A stretch of 64,000 nucleotides of DNA from Oceanobacter sp. (GTDB lineage: Bacteria; Pseudomonadota; Gammaproteobacteria; Pseudomonadales; Oceanobacteraceae): positions 54,157 to 118,156 of the forward strand of contig NVWL01000007.1 in assembly GCA_002733645.1 (NCBI GenBank). The letters run 5' to 3'. The notes under the pieces were generated by a model. That model saw nothing but the letters and a program-made list of their open reading frames with translations. It made no database searches and had not been told where the DNA came from. This document shows, piece after piece, positions 48,239 through 57,153 of this stretch. Position 1 is the first letter of the stretch. Every line of letters starts with the position of its first letter. The translations under genes and the position numbers were made by a program.

Positions 48239-48567
48239 GATTTTTTGCCCACCATCATAACCGCAGCACAAACCAGAGCGCCCGGTATTAGGCTAATGGC
48301 CATGATAACCAGTAACGAGATGCCATTTTCTGCGAGTAATTCTTTCTGGGTAACGATGCCGACACTGACCGGAATAATAAATAACGGCAACAATGGCGAT
48401 AAAACTTTGCTGATGCTTTGTAACGATTGAGGGGTTTTGCCACGAGTGATTAACATGGCTAAAAGCAGTAGCATTCCAATGATGGAGCCGGGTATCGGCA
48501 GGGCTAAACCACTTTGAATAAGATTTCCTAGAAGTAGGAAACTTAATAGTATGAGTAGGCCAGACAT
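48235..48567 (-). CDS. lrgA: LrgA/CidA-family membrane protein
   Basis: The small (110-residue) protein has four hydrophobic helices and the family motif LPIPGSIIGMLLLL near the N-terminus. The ATG at 48567 is preferred since GGGA stands 6-8 bases upstream; two other in-frame starts lie 6 and 12 bases further up. It begins 20 bases after the tRNA-Leu gene on the same strand, so the tRNA promoter may drive it. Confidence 0.85.
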   Translation of the reverse strand: MSGLLILLSFLLLGNLIQSGLALPIPGSIIGMLLLLAMLITRGKTPQSLQSISKVLSPLLPLFIIPVSVGIVTQKELLAENGISLLVIMAISLIPGALVCAAVMMVGKKS

Positions 48568-48586
48568 AGCCATTCCCAAATAATGA

Positions 48587-48671
48587 TGGTGCGGAAGGAG
48601 AGACTCGAACTCTCACACCTTGCGGCACTAGAACCTAAATCTAGCGTGTCTACCAATTTCACCACTTCCGC
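48587..48671 (-). tRNA. tRNA-Leu (anticodon UAG)
   Basis: Read on the minus strand, an 85-base gene starts GCGGAAG and ends CTTCCGC plus an encoded ACCA. It has the D-loop AAATTGGTAGAC, anticodon loop TTTAGGT (anticodon TAG) in a six-pair stem, a long class II variable arm (TGCCGCAAGGTG) and the T-loop GTTCGAGTC. All are typical of tRNA-Leu that reads CUN codons. Confidence 0.96.
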
Positions 48672-48787
48672 TTTAGAGGCTGCGTATTCTACATAGATCA
48701 AAAACGAATGCAACCCTGCAATAGAGGTTTTTTTTACTCTGGGGTAAGGTGGGGGCTTATTGACTAGGATTTATAAAAAGGACTCCC

Positions 48788-49807
48788 ATGAATCAAAGTG
48801 ATCAGCGCCTTGGTAGCAATATTATTCTCAGTGCCGCCGCTTTTGTTATCGTGATTGCAGGCATTAAAAGCTCTGCGAGTATCCTAATTCCGTTTTTACT
48901 TGCGATATTTATTGCGATGTTGAGCGCGCCTTTAATGACCTGGCTAACGCGCCATCGTGTGCCACAAGTTTTATCGCTGCTGCTGATACTGGTTGGCTTT
49001 TTGTTAATCGGCACCCTGCTGGCGAGTTTCATTGGCCGAACTATCACGGCCTTTTATCAAGATATGCCTTTGTATGAAAGTAAATTGCAGGCTTTGGTCG
49101 ATCAATCTGTGTTGTGGGTGCAGGCTAGGGGCATCGACATGTCGGATAATGTGCTGCGCGAATATGTTAATCCCGGCGCGGTGATGAAAATGGTCGCCAA
49201 CATTTTTAACGGTTTGGGGGGCGTGTTAGCTAACACCTTTTTGATACTGTTTACGGTGATTTTTATTTTACTGGAAGCGTCGGGGTTTCCAGACAAGTTA
49301 CGTAAAGCGTTTGGCGATAATACGGATGCGACCAAGCACTTTGCTCGCTTCTCTAAGCTGGTTCAAAAGTATTTAGTAATCAAAACAGCGGTCAGCGTAA
49401 TGACCGGTGCCACAATCGGGGTTGCGCTGGCGATTATTGGGGTAGATTACGCAGCGATGTGGGCCTTGGTCGCCTTCTTGCTGAATTACATCCCGAACAT
49501 AGGCTCTATGATTGCTGCAGTGCCTGCGGTATTGATCGCCGTTATTCAGCTTGGTGTTGGTGAGGCGTTAATTACCGCCACGGTGTATGTCGTTGCCAAT
49601 ACATTTTATGGAAACATCGTTGAGCCTAAAATGATGGGGCGCACTTTAGGGTTGTCTACCTTGGTGGTGTTTTTATCCTTGGTGTTCTGGGGTTGGGTGC
49701 TGGGGCCTGTCGGTATGTTGCTGTCGATTCCACTGACGATGATCGTAAAAATTGCATTAGAAGTGAACGAGCGTACCCGCTGGGTAGCTACCTTGCTTGA
49801 TCAATAA
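48788..49807 (+). CDS. AI-2E family transporter (PerM/TqsA type)
   Basis: The 339-residue inner-membrane protein has about eight hydrophobic segments and the family signatures LPFLLAIFIAM-like start, ALVAFLLNYIPNIGSMIAAVPAVLIA and YGNIVEPKMMGRTLGLSTLVV. Members export small signals such as AI-2 or act as Na+/H+ antiporters; the substrate cannot be told from sequence. It is divergent from the tRNA/lrgAB unit. Confidence 0.88.
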   Translation: MNQSDQRLGSNIILSAAAFVIVIAGIKSSASILIPFLLAIFIAMLSAPLMTWLTRHRVPQVLSLLLILVGFLLIGTLLASFIGRTITAFYQDMPLYESKLQALVDQSVLWVQARGIDMSDNVLREYVNPGAVMKMVANIFNGLGGVLANTFLILFTVIFILLEASGFPDKLRKAFGDNTDATKHFARFSKLVQKYLVIKTAVSVMTGATIGVALAIIGVDYAAMWALVAFLLNYIPNIGSMIAAVPAVLIAVIQLGVGEALITATVYVVANTFYGNIVEPKMMGRTLGLSTLVVFLSLVFWGWVLGPVGMLLSIPLTMIVKIALEVNERTRWVATLLDQ

Positions 49808-49909
49808 TGCTCGTCTCTTGCCTGGCTTTATAAGTTCACTTGGTAAGGAAGGGTAAAACTGTATGGGCGGAATGCTCAACGCAGAGTAATCTCAAGATAG
49901 AGGTAACTT

Positions 49910-50602
49910 ATGAAATCAGTACTGTTGATAGACGACGATATCGAACTGGGCGAACTGCTCAAAGAATATCTGTCGATGGAAGGATTTGAACTGACGGCGG
50001 TTCATGATGGTGAAACGGGTTTAGAGAAGGCGTTATCGGGCGAATTTAATTTAGTACTGCTTGATGTCATGCTGCCGAAAAAGAACGGTTTTGAAGTGCT
50101 GAAAGACCTGCGCAAAAAATCGAATATCCCGGTGATCATGTTAACGGCACGCGGTGAAAGCGTTGATCGTGTTTTGGGCTTAGAGCACGGTGCGGATGAT
50201 TATATTCCCAAGCCGTACCATCACCATGAATTAATGGCGCGCATTAAAGCCTTGTTTCGTCGGATTGATATCACCAACGATGGTAGCTCGGTAGAAAGTG
50301 ATATTTTGCGTGTTGGGGAGTTAGAGCTGGACGCTGCTACGCGAACGGCACGGAGTGAAGGCGTCGAGCTACCGCTTACCGGCGCGGAGTTTGGCGTGTT
50401 GCAATGTTTGATGGAAAACGTTGGGGACTTGGTAGATAAAGACTCGCTCTCCATGGCGTCTTTAGGCCGCGAACTCATGGCGTATGATCGATCTATTGAT
50501 ATGCACGTGAGTAACCTGCGCAAAAAACTGGGTAAACGTCCTGATGATTCTGACTGGATCAAAACCGTGCGCAGCCGTGGCTACATGCTGGTGCGCGTGT
50601 AG
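49910..50602 (+). CDS. cpxR: Envelope-stress response regulator CpxR
   Basis: The 230-residue OmpR-class regulator has a receiver domain with acidic DDD (8-10), phosphorylation site D52 in LLDVMLPKKNGFEVLK and the switch residues in MLTARGESVDRVLGLEHGADDYIPKP, followed by a winged helix DNA-binding domain. It aligns closely with E. coli CpxR. Its partner kinase gene follows after 26 bases. Confidence 0.92.
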   Translation: MKSVLLIDDDIELGELLKEYLSMEGFELTAVHDGETGLEKALSGEFNLVLLDVMLPKKNGFEVLKDLRKKSNIPVIMLTARGESVDRVLGLEHGADDYIPKPYHHHELMARIKALFRRIDITNDGSSVESDILRVGELELDAATRTARSEGVELPLTGAEFGVLQCLMENVGDLVDKDSLSMASLGRELMAYDRSIDMHVSNLRKKLGKRPDDSDWIKTVRSRGYMLVRV

Positions 50603-50628
50603 CTCTTAATCAATAAGGTCAGACATTC

Positions 50629-51987
50629 ATGGTGCGCTGGTATCGCTCGCTTTTCCTGCGAATATTTTTGTGGTTTTGGTTAATTGTATCGTTAGCAATG
50701 GGGGCCGCGGTAGGCACTCTTCTTTGGCTTGAAGACGACTATTATCGTCAGGCTAGCATCCAAGAAACCAGCTTGCTGCGGCAAATTATAGATACCCAGC
50801 GCCCAGTGTTGGCGGATGATCGTCGCTTGTGGCGACGCCTGCGCCCGGGTTGGAATCTAGTCATCGCACCGATAGATAACATCAGCCAACTCCCTCATGA
50901 TATCGAACAATTTGCCGACGAAGCCGCCGAGCGCTCACAAATACTCTGGGGGCAAGATGACGGCTGGCAAATGATCGGCCCAGTGCGTCGAGGCAACTAT
51001 CTCTACGTGGCGGTAGCGCGTGATGGTTGGCAGGGCGTTTTTGAAGACGAAGATCGCTGGATTATTCCGGTGGTTATGTTGCTGGTGGTCACCTTACTGT
51101 GTTCTTTGTTAGCGTGGTCGCTGACCCGTCCGGTGCAACAGCTTCAGCGCGCGGTTAGACGACTGGCCTCTGGTGACTTTGATATGTCGGCGCTGAATAA
51201 AAGTTACCGTCGTCATGATGAAATCGGCGCACTCACCGAAGAAGTGATTGATATGGCGGCGTCATTGCAACGATTGCTGCACAGTCATCAACAGCTCGTA
51301 CGCGATGTATCGCATGAATTACGCTCCCCGTTAACTCGTTTACAAATAGCCCTAGCGATAGCCCGTAAAAAAGACGTCGGTAGTGTGCTCGCCGGAGAGC
51401 ACGACCGAATTGAACGTGCCGTAGGCCAAGTTGATAACCTGATCGGCCAAATGCTCGATCTTGCCCGCCTTCAACAACAAGACGAAGCCGAACTATTGTG
51501 GGAAGAAGATGAAGTCCAAGGTCGTATTACAGAGTGGCTCGACGACGCAGATATTGAATGCCAAAGTCATGGGCTTACGATTCGTCGTGATTGGGATGCC
51601 AAGCCGGTTGATGCCAATTGGAATTGGCTTTTAGTCGAGCGCGCGTTCGATAACATTCTCCGTAATGCCATTCGTTTTTCCCCCGAAGGTGGAGAGCTGT
51701 TGGTAGGCTGTCACGTTAATGACGACTTCGTTGATATCTCAGTGCAAGACCAAGGGCCGGGTGTTCCTGAAGAAGAGCTTAACCGCATATTTGATGCTTT
51801 TACGCAGGTGGATAGCGCACGTGATCACGCCGCAGGTGGTTACGGTATTGGCTTGGCATTGGTGAAAAGAATCACCGAATTACACGCGGGAAGTGTTTTG
51901 GCCCAAAATAGTGCACCGGGCTTGAAAGTCACCTTACGTTTACCTGTGATTACCCCCAAAAGTACGAAATCGAGCGGAAAGCCCTAA
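50629..51987 (+). CDS. cpxA: Envelope-stress sensor kinase CpxA
   Basis: The 452-residue histidine kinase has transmembrane helices at about 10-30 and 145-165, a periplasmic sensor of about 110 residues, HAMP, the H-box RDVSHELRSPLTRLQ (about 225-239), N-box ERAFDNILRNAIRF, G1 VQDQGPGVP and G2 GGYGIGLALVK. The periplasmic part is somewhat shorter than in E. coli. It pairs with CpxR to sense misfolded envelope proteins; dsbB and similar genes are classical regulon members. Confidence 0.9.
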   Translation: MVRWYRSLFLRIFLWFWLIVSLAMGAAVGTLLWLEDDYYRQASIQETSLLRQIIDTQRPVLADDRRLWRRLRPGWNLVIAPIDNISQLPHDIEQFADEAAERSQILWGQDDGWQMIGPVRRGNYLYVAVARDGWQGVFEDEDRWIIPVVMLLVVTLLCSLLAWSLTRPVQQLQRAVRRLASGDFDMSALNKSYRRHDEIGALTEEVIDMAASLQRLLHSHQQLVRDVSHELRSPLTRLQIALAIARKKDVGSVLAGEHDRIERAVGQVDNLIGQMLDLARLQQQDEAELLWEEDEVQGRITEWLDDADIECQSHGLTIRRDWDAKPVDANWNWLLVERAFDNILRNAIRFSPEGGELLVGCHVNDDFVDISVQDQGPGVPEEELNRIFDAFTQVDSARDHAAGGYGIGLALVKRITELHAGSVLAQNSAPGLKVTLRLPVITPKSTKSSGKP

Positions 51988-52124
51988 AAATCTGGCTTCC
52001 TGACCTTTTCTTCTGGAAATCTAAGCGCTTTTTTGGTATTAAATACGGCCCCTCGCCTAAGGCCCTCAGAAGTAGGGTCACAGGTAGTAGAGAAATAAAC
52101 ACAGCTACGAACTGGACAAGCACT

Positions 52125-53387
52125 ATGTCAGAAGATTTCAAGCAAGCGGCTCTGGATTACCATCAGTTTCCTAAGCCAGGTAAGATCAGTGTAGAACTGA
52201 CCACCCCTGCCCAAACCTCACGCGATTTGTCGCTGGCATATAGCCCAGGTGTGGCTGAGCCGGTTAAAGAAATCGCTGCCGATCCTGAAAACGCATACAA
52301 GTACACCGCAAAAGGTAACTTGGTTGCCGTGATCACTGACGGTACTGCGATTTTGGGTCTAGGTAATCTAGGACCATTGGCATCTAAGCCAGTTATGGAA
52401 GGTAAAAGCCTTCTGTTCAAACGTTTTGCAGGCGTTGATTCAATTGATATCGAAGTTGAATCAGAAAGCCCACAAGCATTCATTGATACTGTTCGTCGTA
52501 TCGCGATCACCTTCGGTGGCATTAACCTCGAAGACATCAAAGCACCTGAGTGTTTTGAGATTGAACGTACTTTAATCGAACAGTGTGACATTCCAGTATT
52601 CCACGACGACCAGCACGGTACCGCGATTGTAACGGTTGCTGGTGTACTGAATGCATTGGAAATTCAAGGCAAGAAAATTGAAGAAGTGACTATGGCTGTA
52701 CTGGGTGCAGGCGCAGCAGCTATCTCTTGTTCAAAACTATTGATCTTAGCCGGTATGAACCCCGCTAATATCTTTATGTGTGACCGTAAAGGCGTGATTC
52801 ACTCTGGTCGTGACGACTTGAACCAGTACAAAGCTGGCTTCGCTGTTGAAACTGACAAGCGTAGTTTCGACGACGCGATCAATGGTGCTGACATCTTCTT
52901 GGGTCTATCTGGTCCAGACATGGTGACTGGCGAGCAAATCAAAACAATGGCTGCTAACCCAGTTATTTTTGCATGTGCCAACCCAGTACCAGAAATTATG
53001 CCTGACGTAGTGGCGGCGGCTCGTGATGACGCCATCATGGCAACCGGTCGTTCTGACTTCCCGAACCAGGTAAACAACGTACTTGGCTTCCCATTCATCT
53101 TCCGTGGTGCACTGGACGTACGTGCTCGTCGCATCAACGAAGAAATGAAACTAGCCGCTGCTAAAGCATTGGCTGGCCTGGCTAAAGAGCCAGTGACTCA
53201 AGAAGTTCTGGATGCTTACGGCGTTGATTCAATGGAATTCGGCAAAGACTACATCATCCCTAAAGCGACAGACTCACGTCTGTTGGGTGTTGTATCTACC
53301 GCTGTTGCACAAACTGCAATCGACACCGGTGTTGCTGATGGTCCGCTACCAGCAAACTACCCATTGCAGTCAATCTCAGACATCTGA
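52125..53387 (+). CDS. NAD(P)-dependent malic enzyme (short form)
   Basis: The 420-residue enzyme decarboxylates malate to pyruvate. It has the malic N-terminal domain (SLAYSPGVAEPVKEIA, NLVAVITDGTAILGLGNLGPLASKPVMEGK, and metal-binding FEIERTLIEQCDIPVFHDDQHGTAI) and a nucleotide-binding domain (VLGAGAAAISCSKLL). It lacks the C-terminal phosphotransacetylase domain of MaeB. Cofactor preference is not certain. Codon use is strongly biased to preferred codons, suggesting high expression. Confidence 0.93.
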   Translation: MSEDFKQAALDYHQFPKPGKISVELTTPAQTSRDLSLAYSPGVAEPVKEIAADPENAYKYTAKGNLVAVITDGTAILGLGNLGPLASKPVMEGKSLLFKRFAGVDSIDIEVESESPQAFIDTVRRIAITFGGINLEDIKAPECFEIERTLIEQCDIPVFHDDQHGTAIVTVAGVLNALEIQGKKIEEVTMAVLGAGAAAISCSKLLILAGMNPANIFMCDRKGVIHSGRDDLNQYKAGFAVETDKRSFDDAINGADIFLGLSGPDMVTGEQIKTMAANPVIFACANPVPEIMPDVVAAARDDAIMATGRSDFPNQVNNVLGFPFIFRGALDVRARRINEEMKLAAAKALAGLAKEPVTQEVLDAYGVDSMEFGKDYIIPKATDSRLLGVVSTAVAQTAIDTGVADGPLPANYPLQSISDI

Positions 53388-53404
53388 TTAATCGGATCAA
53401 TGAG

Positions 53405-53438
53405 TAAAAAAAGAGGCCGCTTAATCGCGGCCTTTTTT
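53405..53438 (+). terminator. Terminator after malic enzyme
   Basis: GGCCGC-TTAATC-GCGGCC followed by T6 starts about 18 bases after the malic enzyme stop codon. Confidence 0.9.
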
Positions 53439-53446
53439 GTGCGTTT

Positions 53447-53473
53447 AAAAAGCGGGCGTATTTCTACGCCCGC
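53447..53473 (-). terminator. Terminator after the phytase-like esterase gene
   Basis: A 9-bp perfect stem (GCGGGCGTA / TACGCCCGC) with a TTTC loop is followed, on the minus strand, by T5. It ends the leftward gene at 53485 and stands back to back with the malic enzyme terminator. Confidence 0.85.
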
Positions 53474-53484
53474 CTTCTTTCTGC

Positions 53485-55023
53485 TTATTGTGACACCGAA
53501 AGATCCGCTGGAACAATATAAAGACGGTTGCCATCAATCGAGTTGGTATCCAGCATTTTCTGCTCTAGCTCACCGCCGGTTGACCAAGTGGCGAAATCGT
53601 CATCGTTCAGTACACCAAGGTACTCGTCGTTGATGATCCATAGGCCTTCCATTTTATCGTGCGGGTAATCAACTTCAGTCACCATATCAACGACCAGCGT
53701 TTTTTCTACTGGGACGATATTGTGCTGGGCCAGTGTTGACCAGTCGCCGTCTTCCAAGACTTGCTCTTCTAATGTGTTGCCGTTAATTAGCAACCCAAGA
53801 TCTTCGTCTTGCATGAGCGTTGGGGTTTCTTCGATGGCTACGGCTGCTGAACTGACCGTTGTAGATGTTGCTTCAACCGTTTCTAAATCTGTGCCTGTGT
53901 TCAGCTTAATACGATAAACGCGTTTCATGGCATCAGGCGTCGCAGCTTCAGCACCGTTAGGGCCGCCATAAAGAAAGCTACCATCACGTTCGATCAGGAT
54001 GAATTCATTATTGCTTAGCGCCATGATCTCCGAGTTAGAGTTCTGTGCTTTTTCTTGTTTGTAGAGGTACTGGTGTACGTCACCGGTTTCAACATCCACG
54101 GTGACGATGCGGGAAATATCGAGATTTTTAACCGCACTGCTAGGCAGATACATCGTTGATTGCATGATACCTACCAGAGTTTTTTCATCTGGAGTAATAG
54201 CAAGACCTTCCATGCCACGGTTTGCACGGCGGTAACCAAACTCTGCAGGCAATGTGTGGGTGTTGCGGTCATCGTCAGCAAACGCGTTAATACGACCGAT
54301 TTCTATGCCGTCAGAATTAAAGTGCACCATGTGCGGGCCGTATTCGTCGGAGACCCAAAAGCTGCCATCGCTGAGTACCACGAGGCCTTCAGGATCGAGT
54401 CCGTAGTCGTCTAGCTTCAGAGGGTTAGTCTCTGCATCATAAGGCATGGTTGGATCAACCAAGACAGGAGAGCCGTCGGCATTGTAGGGTGTTTCGCCAG
54501 TGCCACCTAGATCAGAGGTGTTGGGTAAGCCAGTAATTAAGGTGCCGTCTGGGCGCTTCATTAATGTGGTGCTAACAAGGCTAATCTCACCCGTTAGGCC
54601 GATTTCAAATAAGCCAATGCGCGGTGTGTAGTTAGGGGTTGGAAATTTTTTGCCTTTGCCGTATTCGCCGGTGAAGGTCGCGTTTGGCCCGCGATCCGTC
54701 AGTGCGTAGAAGCGGTTATCACTCTTTGGATCTTTGAACATGGCAGAGCCGAAACCACCGTTGCGTACTTCGAAAGGCAGTGAGGTTTTGTGATCGATTA
54801 AATCAGAGCGCAAAACTGAGTATGGAAGGTAAGCGCCTTCGGCTGCAAACTCTTCAAAAAACTCAAGCACATCTTCTGGCGCTAAAGGTACTTCGGGCAC
54901 CTCAATCGCGTCGCTTAAATCATCGGTATTGCTGTCGTTATCGTTATTGTTGTTATCACCGCCGCACCCAGTGAGTGCAAAGGTGGCGATCATTGTCGCT
55001 AATAGGGTTTTGTGAAAAGGCAT
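53485..55023 (-). CDS. Esterase-like lipoprotein of the phytase-like family
   Basis: The 512-residue precursor has lipobox LTGC (MPFHKTLLATMIATFALTGC) followed by an Asn/Asp-rich linker (GGDNNNNDNDSNTDD). The body fits the 'esterase-like activity of phytase' domain (PF13449): FGSAMFKDPKSDNRFYALTDRGPN, DPEGLVVLSDGSFWVSDEYGPHMV, NRGMEGLAITPDEKTLVG. It would be an envelope-anchored hydrolase, possibly of phosphate esters; the real substrate is not known. It is followed on the minus strand by its own terminator. Confidence 0.87.
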   Translation of the reverse strand: MPFHKTLLATMIATFALTGCGGDNNNNDNDSNTDDLSDAIEVPEVPLAPEDVLEFFEEFAAEGAYLPYSVLRSDLIDHKTSLPFEVRNGGFGSAMFKDPKSDNRFYALTDRGPNATFTGEYGKGKKFPTPNYTPRIGLFEIGLTGEISLVSTTLMKRPDGTLITGLPNTSDLGGTGETPYNADGSPVLVDPTMPYDAETNPLKLDDYGLDPEGLVVLSDGSFWVSDEYGPHMVHFNSDGIEIGRINAFADDDRNTHTLPAEFGYRRANRGMEGLAITPDEKTLVGIMQSTMYLPSSAVKNLDISRIVTVDVETGDVHQYLYKQEKAQNSNSEIMALSNNEFILIERDGSFLYGGPNGAEAATPDAMKRVYRIKLNTGTDLETVEATSTTVSSAAVAIEETPTLMQDEDLGLLINGNTLEEQVLEDGDWSTLAQHNIVPVEKTLVVDMVTEVDYPHDKMEGLWIINDEYLGVLNDDDFATWSTGGELEQKMLDTNSIDGNRLYIVPADLSVSQ

Positions 55024-55043
55024 TAGGGTTTCCTTGGTATTAA

Positions 55044-55910
55044 TCAGTTACAGAAAGAGTTGTCGTATTGATATACGAATCGGGTTTTGGTGAGCGCATT
55101 GTTATCAACCCAGCTGGTTAGCCCTTGCATGGCTGAGAAAGCGTCCAGCGCACGATTAACGACCTTACGGGAGTAGTCTGCTGAGCTGTCTTCGTATTTG
55201 AATGAAACTTCGGCGACGATAGGGCTTGAACTCTGAGTAGGGGCAGCGTTGTACCAAAGGGTGACGCTGAGTTCAGCATCGTGCTGGCCGAGATCAATAA
55301 ATACGTCTTTATAGACTCGTTCGTGAACAGTGAGGTTGCCCACCAGGCTCAGGCTGGTGTTGTCGTTCCAGCCGTAGTCATTTTCAAACTCGGGGAAGTG
55401 AGCGTGGATATCATCCACTTTATTAATCGTTCGAGTGTTCGGGGCTTTTGTGGAATGGCCGTATACGATTTTTATCGGGGCCTCAGAGCTTTTGCCTATG
55501 TCAGCTTCAAGCTTGGTTTCTGCGCCATTTGTTGAAGATGACACGTCTTCAAAGTCGGATATGTAACGATCTTGGCTACGGAACTTCAGGGTGACTTCGG
55601 ACTGGTTGTTATCGACCCTTTCACGGAAAGAGTACCCCGCGGCGTTAAGGTCACAACTTCCTTGAACATCGAAGAACATCACGGTGCGCCGTTTTGTAAG
55701 TTGAGGTGTGCCGGTGACATTTCGGCTTAGTGCAGACTCAACGGCTGTTTCCACGTCGTCGATCAGATCCTGAACGTCAGAGTATTCTGAGTTGTAGCTA
55801 AACTGAGAGGCGTCCAGCATTAACTTGTATTCGCGAGACGTAACGTCGGGGTTTGCATTCACCATGCTGGTAGTGCAGCACGCAAGTACAAAAAGTAGGC
55901 GGTAAGTCAT
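55044..55910 (-). CDS. Exported protein with CYTH-like pattern, function unknown
   Basis: The 288-residue precursor starts at 55910 with a signal peptide (MTYRLLFVLACCTTSMVNA). The mature part begins REYKLMLDASQF and contains FFDVQGSCDLNAAGYSFRERV and VTLKFRSQDR, a pattern like the CYTH/triphosphate tunnel fold (EhEhK start, differing-arm FDT..L..AGYSLRIR and TLK). The resemblance is weak and an exported CYTH protein would be unusual. A pair of Cys (CDLN, FCN at the end) could form a disulfide. It sits 20 bases upstream of the phytase-like esterase gene on the same strand, so both may be one phosphate-related operon; this is inference. Confidence 0.7.
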   Translation of the reverse strand: MTYRLLFVLACCTTSMVNANPDVTSREYKLMLDASQFSYNSEYSDVQDLIDDVETAVESALSRNVTGTPQLTKRRTVMFFDVQGSCDLNAAGYSFRERVDNNQSEVTLKFRSQDRYISDFEDVSSSTNGAETKLEADIGKSSEAPIKIVYGHSTKAPNTRTINKVDDIHAHFPEFENDYGWNDNTSLSLVGNLTVHERVYKDVFIDLGQHDAELSVTLWYNAAPTQSSSPIVAEVSFKYEDSSADYSRKVVNRALDAFSAMQGLTSWVDNNALTKTRFVYQYDNSFCN

Positions 55911-56050
55911 GGTGCTATCCCTGTTTATAGCAAAAACGCGACAGAGGATAGTGAGAGAGTATGACGCTATGGTGACAGGGTTTGTGGTGTTGGTAGGTCT
56001 CACATCGAGGATTTCAAGGAGTCATAAGGCTTCTCGTTGTATTTGAATGA

Positions 56051-56078
56051 GTATATGATTCGTATATAAAACGTATAT
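56051..56078 (+). promoter_or_regulatory. Phased GTATAT repeats, likely operator of the ParD-like gene
   Basis: GTATAT occurs at 56051, 56062 and 56073, exactly 11 bases apart, so the three copies face one side of the helix; the last two extend to CGTATAT. The array ends 10 bases before the ParD-like start codon. Ribbon-helix-helix antitoxins commonly repress themselves through such short phased sites. Confidence 0.55.
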
Positions 56079-56088
56079 TGGTGATTTT

Positions 56089-56295
56089 ATGGGAATCGTT
56101 AAAATTTCAGATGAACTCCATGACGAGATTCGGACGTCAAGCGCCGTCATGTCTCGTTCTATCAACGCTCAGGCCGAGTTTTGGATGAAGATAGGCATGC
56201 TCTCAGAATTGAACCCCACATTAACGTTTCAAGATATTGTTCGGCAGCAGCTATTAAAGGAACGTTTGAGTATTAAGGAGGCACTCATTGAGTAA
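56089..56295 (+). CDS. ParD-like antitoxin-family protein
   Basis: The 68-residue protein resembles the ParD_like family: a short N-terminal ribbon (MGIVKISDELHDEIRTSSAVMSRSINAQAEFWMKIGML) of ribbon-helix-helix type, then a C-terminal helix. The gene overlaps the methionine aminopeptidase gene by 8 bases, so the pair is translationally coupled. In known ParDE loci the partner is a RelE-fold toxin; here it is an aminopeptidase. Confidence 0.8.
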   Translation: MGIVKISDELHDEIRTSSAVMSRSINAQAEFWMKIGMLSELNPTLTFQDIVRQQLLKERLSIKEALIE

Positions 56296-57079
56296 TGGCA
56301 TGATTAAGAGTTCTGAAGAAATCCAGCTGATGCGTGAGTCCGGACGTTTGCTAGCTTCTGTCTTTCATATGCTTGATCAAGAAATATATGAGGGGATGAC
56401 AAGCTTAGAAGTGGATACCCTCGTTGAGCGTTACATCATTGATACTTTGAAAGCCCGCCCTGCCAGTAAAGGACAGTACGGTTATCAATACTCGCTGAAT
56501 GCGTCCGTTAACGATGTGGTGTGTCATGGCGTTCCTAATGCGAACTTCAAGTTGCGCGGCAAGGACATTGTGAATATTGATATTACTCTTGAGAAAAACG
56601 GCTTTATCAGTGATTCGAGCAAAATGTATGTGTTCGGTGATGCGAGTAAGGAAGCAAAACGCCTAGTACGAACCACCTATGATGCCCTATGGCTGGGCAT
56701 TAAAGCGGTTAAGCCCGGTGCGCGGCTTGGTGATATAGGTTATGCGGTACAGGCCCACGCCGAACAGGCGGGGTATTCGGTGGTGCGTGAATATTGTGGT
56801 CATGGTATTGGCCGTGAAATGCATGAAGAGCCGCAAGTCTTGCACTATGGAAAAGCCAATACAGGTTTGGTGCTAGAGGCGGGGATGACCTTCACTATTG
56901 AGCCGATGATTAATCAGGGATCGGCTAAAACCAAGTTGAAAAAAGATGGCTGGACAGTGATCACGAAAGATCGAAAGTTGTCGGCGCAGTGGGAGCATAC
57001 GATTCTAGTAACAGAGGCAGGCTATGAAGTACTCACCTTGCGTGAGGAAGAGCGTTCGTTTCCGGAGAGATGTGAGTAG
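56288..57079 (+). CDS. map: Type I methionine aminopeptidase linked to a ParD-like gene
   Basis: The 263-residue enzyme has all five metal ligands of the family: D98 and D109 (NIDITLEKNGFISDSSKM), H172 (CGHGIGREMHEEP), E205 (TFTIEPM) and E236 (WEHTILVT), plus substrate-side H80. A TTG start at 56288 is supported by the excellent AAGGAGG at 56275-56281, 6 bases upstream; an ATG at 56300 is too far. It lies outside the rpsB/tsf context of the housekeeping map gene, so it is probably a second copy. Its coupling with the ParD-like gene suggests a regulated role. Confidence 0.9.
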   Translation: MSNGMIKSSEEIQLMRESGRLLASVFHMLDQEIYEGMTSLEVDTLVERYIIDTLKARPASKGQYGYQYSLNASVNDVVCHGVPNANFKLRGKDIVNIDITLEKNGFISDSSKMYVFGDASKEAKRLVRTTYDALWLGIKAVKPGARLGDIGYAVQAHAEQAGYSVVREYCGHGIGREMHEEPQVLHYGKANTGLVLEAGMTFTIEPMINQGSAKTKLKKDGWTVITKDRKLSAQWEHTILVTEAGYEVLTLREEERSFPERCE

Positions 57080-57086
57080 CCACCAC

Positions 57087-57117
57087 AAAAAAGCCCAGCA
57101 AATTGCTGGGCTTTTTT
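57087..57117. terminator. Bidirectional terminator between map and typA
   Basis: Perfect 15-base arms (AAAAAAGCCCAGCAA and its complement) around a single A give a long hairpin with A/T runs on both sides, placed between two convergent genes. Confidence 0.92.
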
Positions 57118-57153
57118 GAACTAACGTTAGTCTAAAAACTGAGCAGCTTAGGC

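Noticed and set aside
48587..48671. tRNA-Leu as an integration site for a mobile element
   Set aside because: The adjacent genes (lrgAB, rsuA) are ordinary chromosomal genes, and no duplicated tRNA end or integrase is seen nearby.
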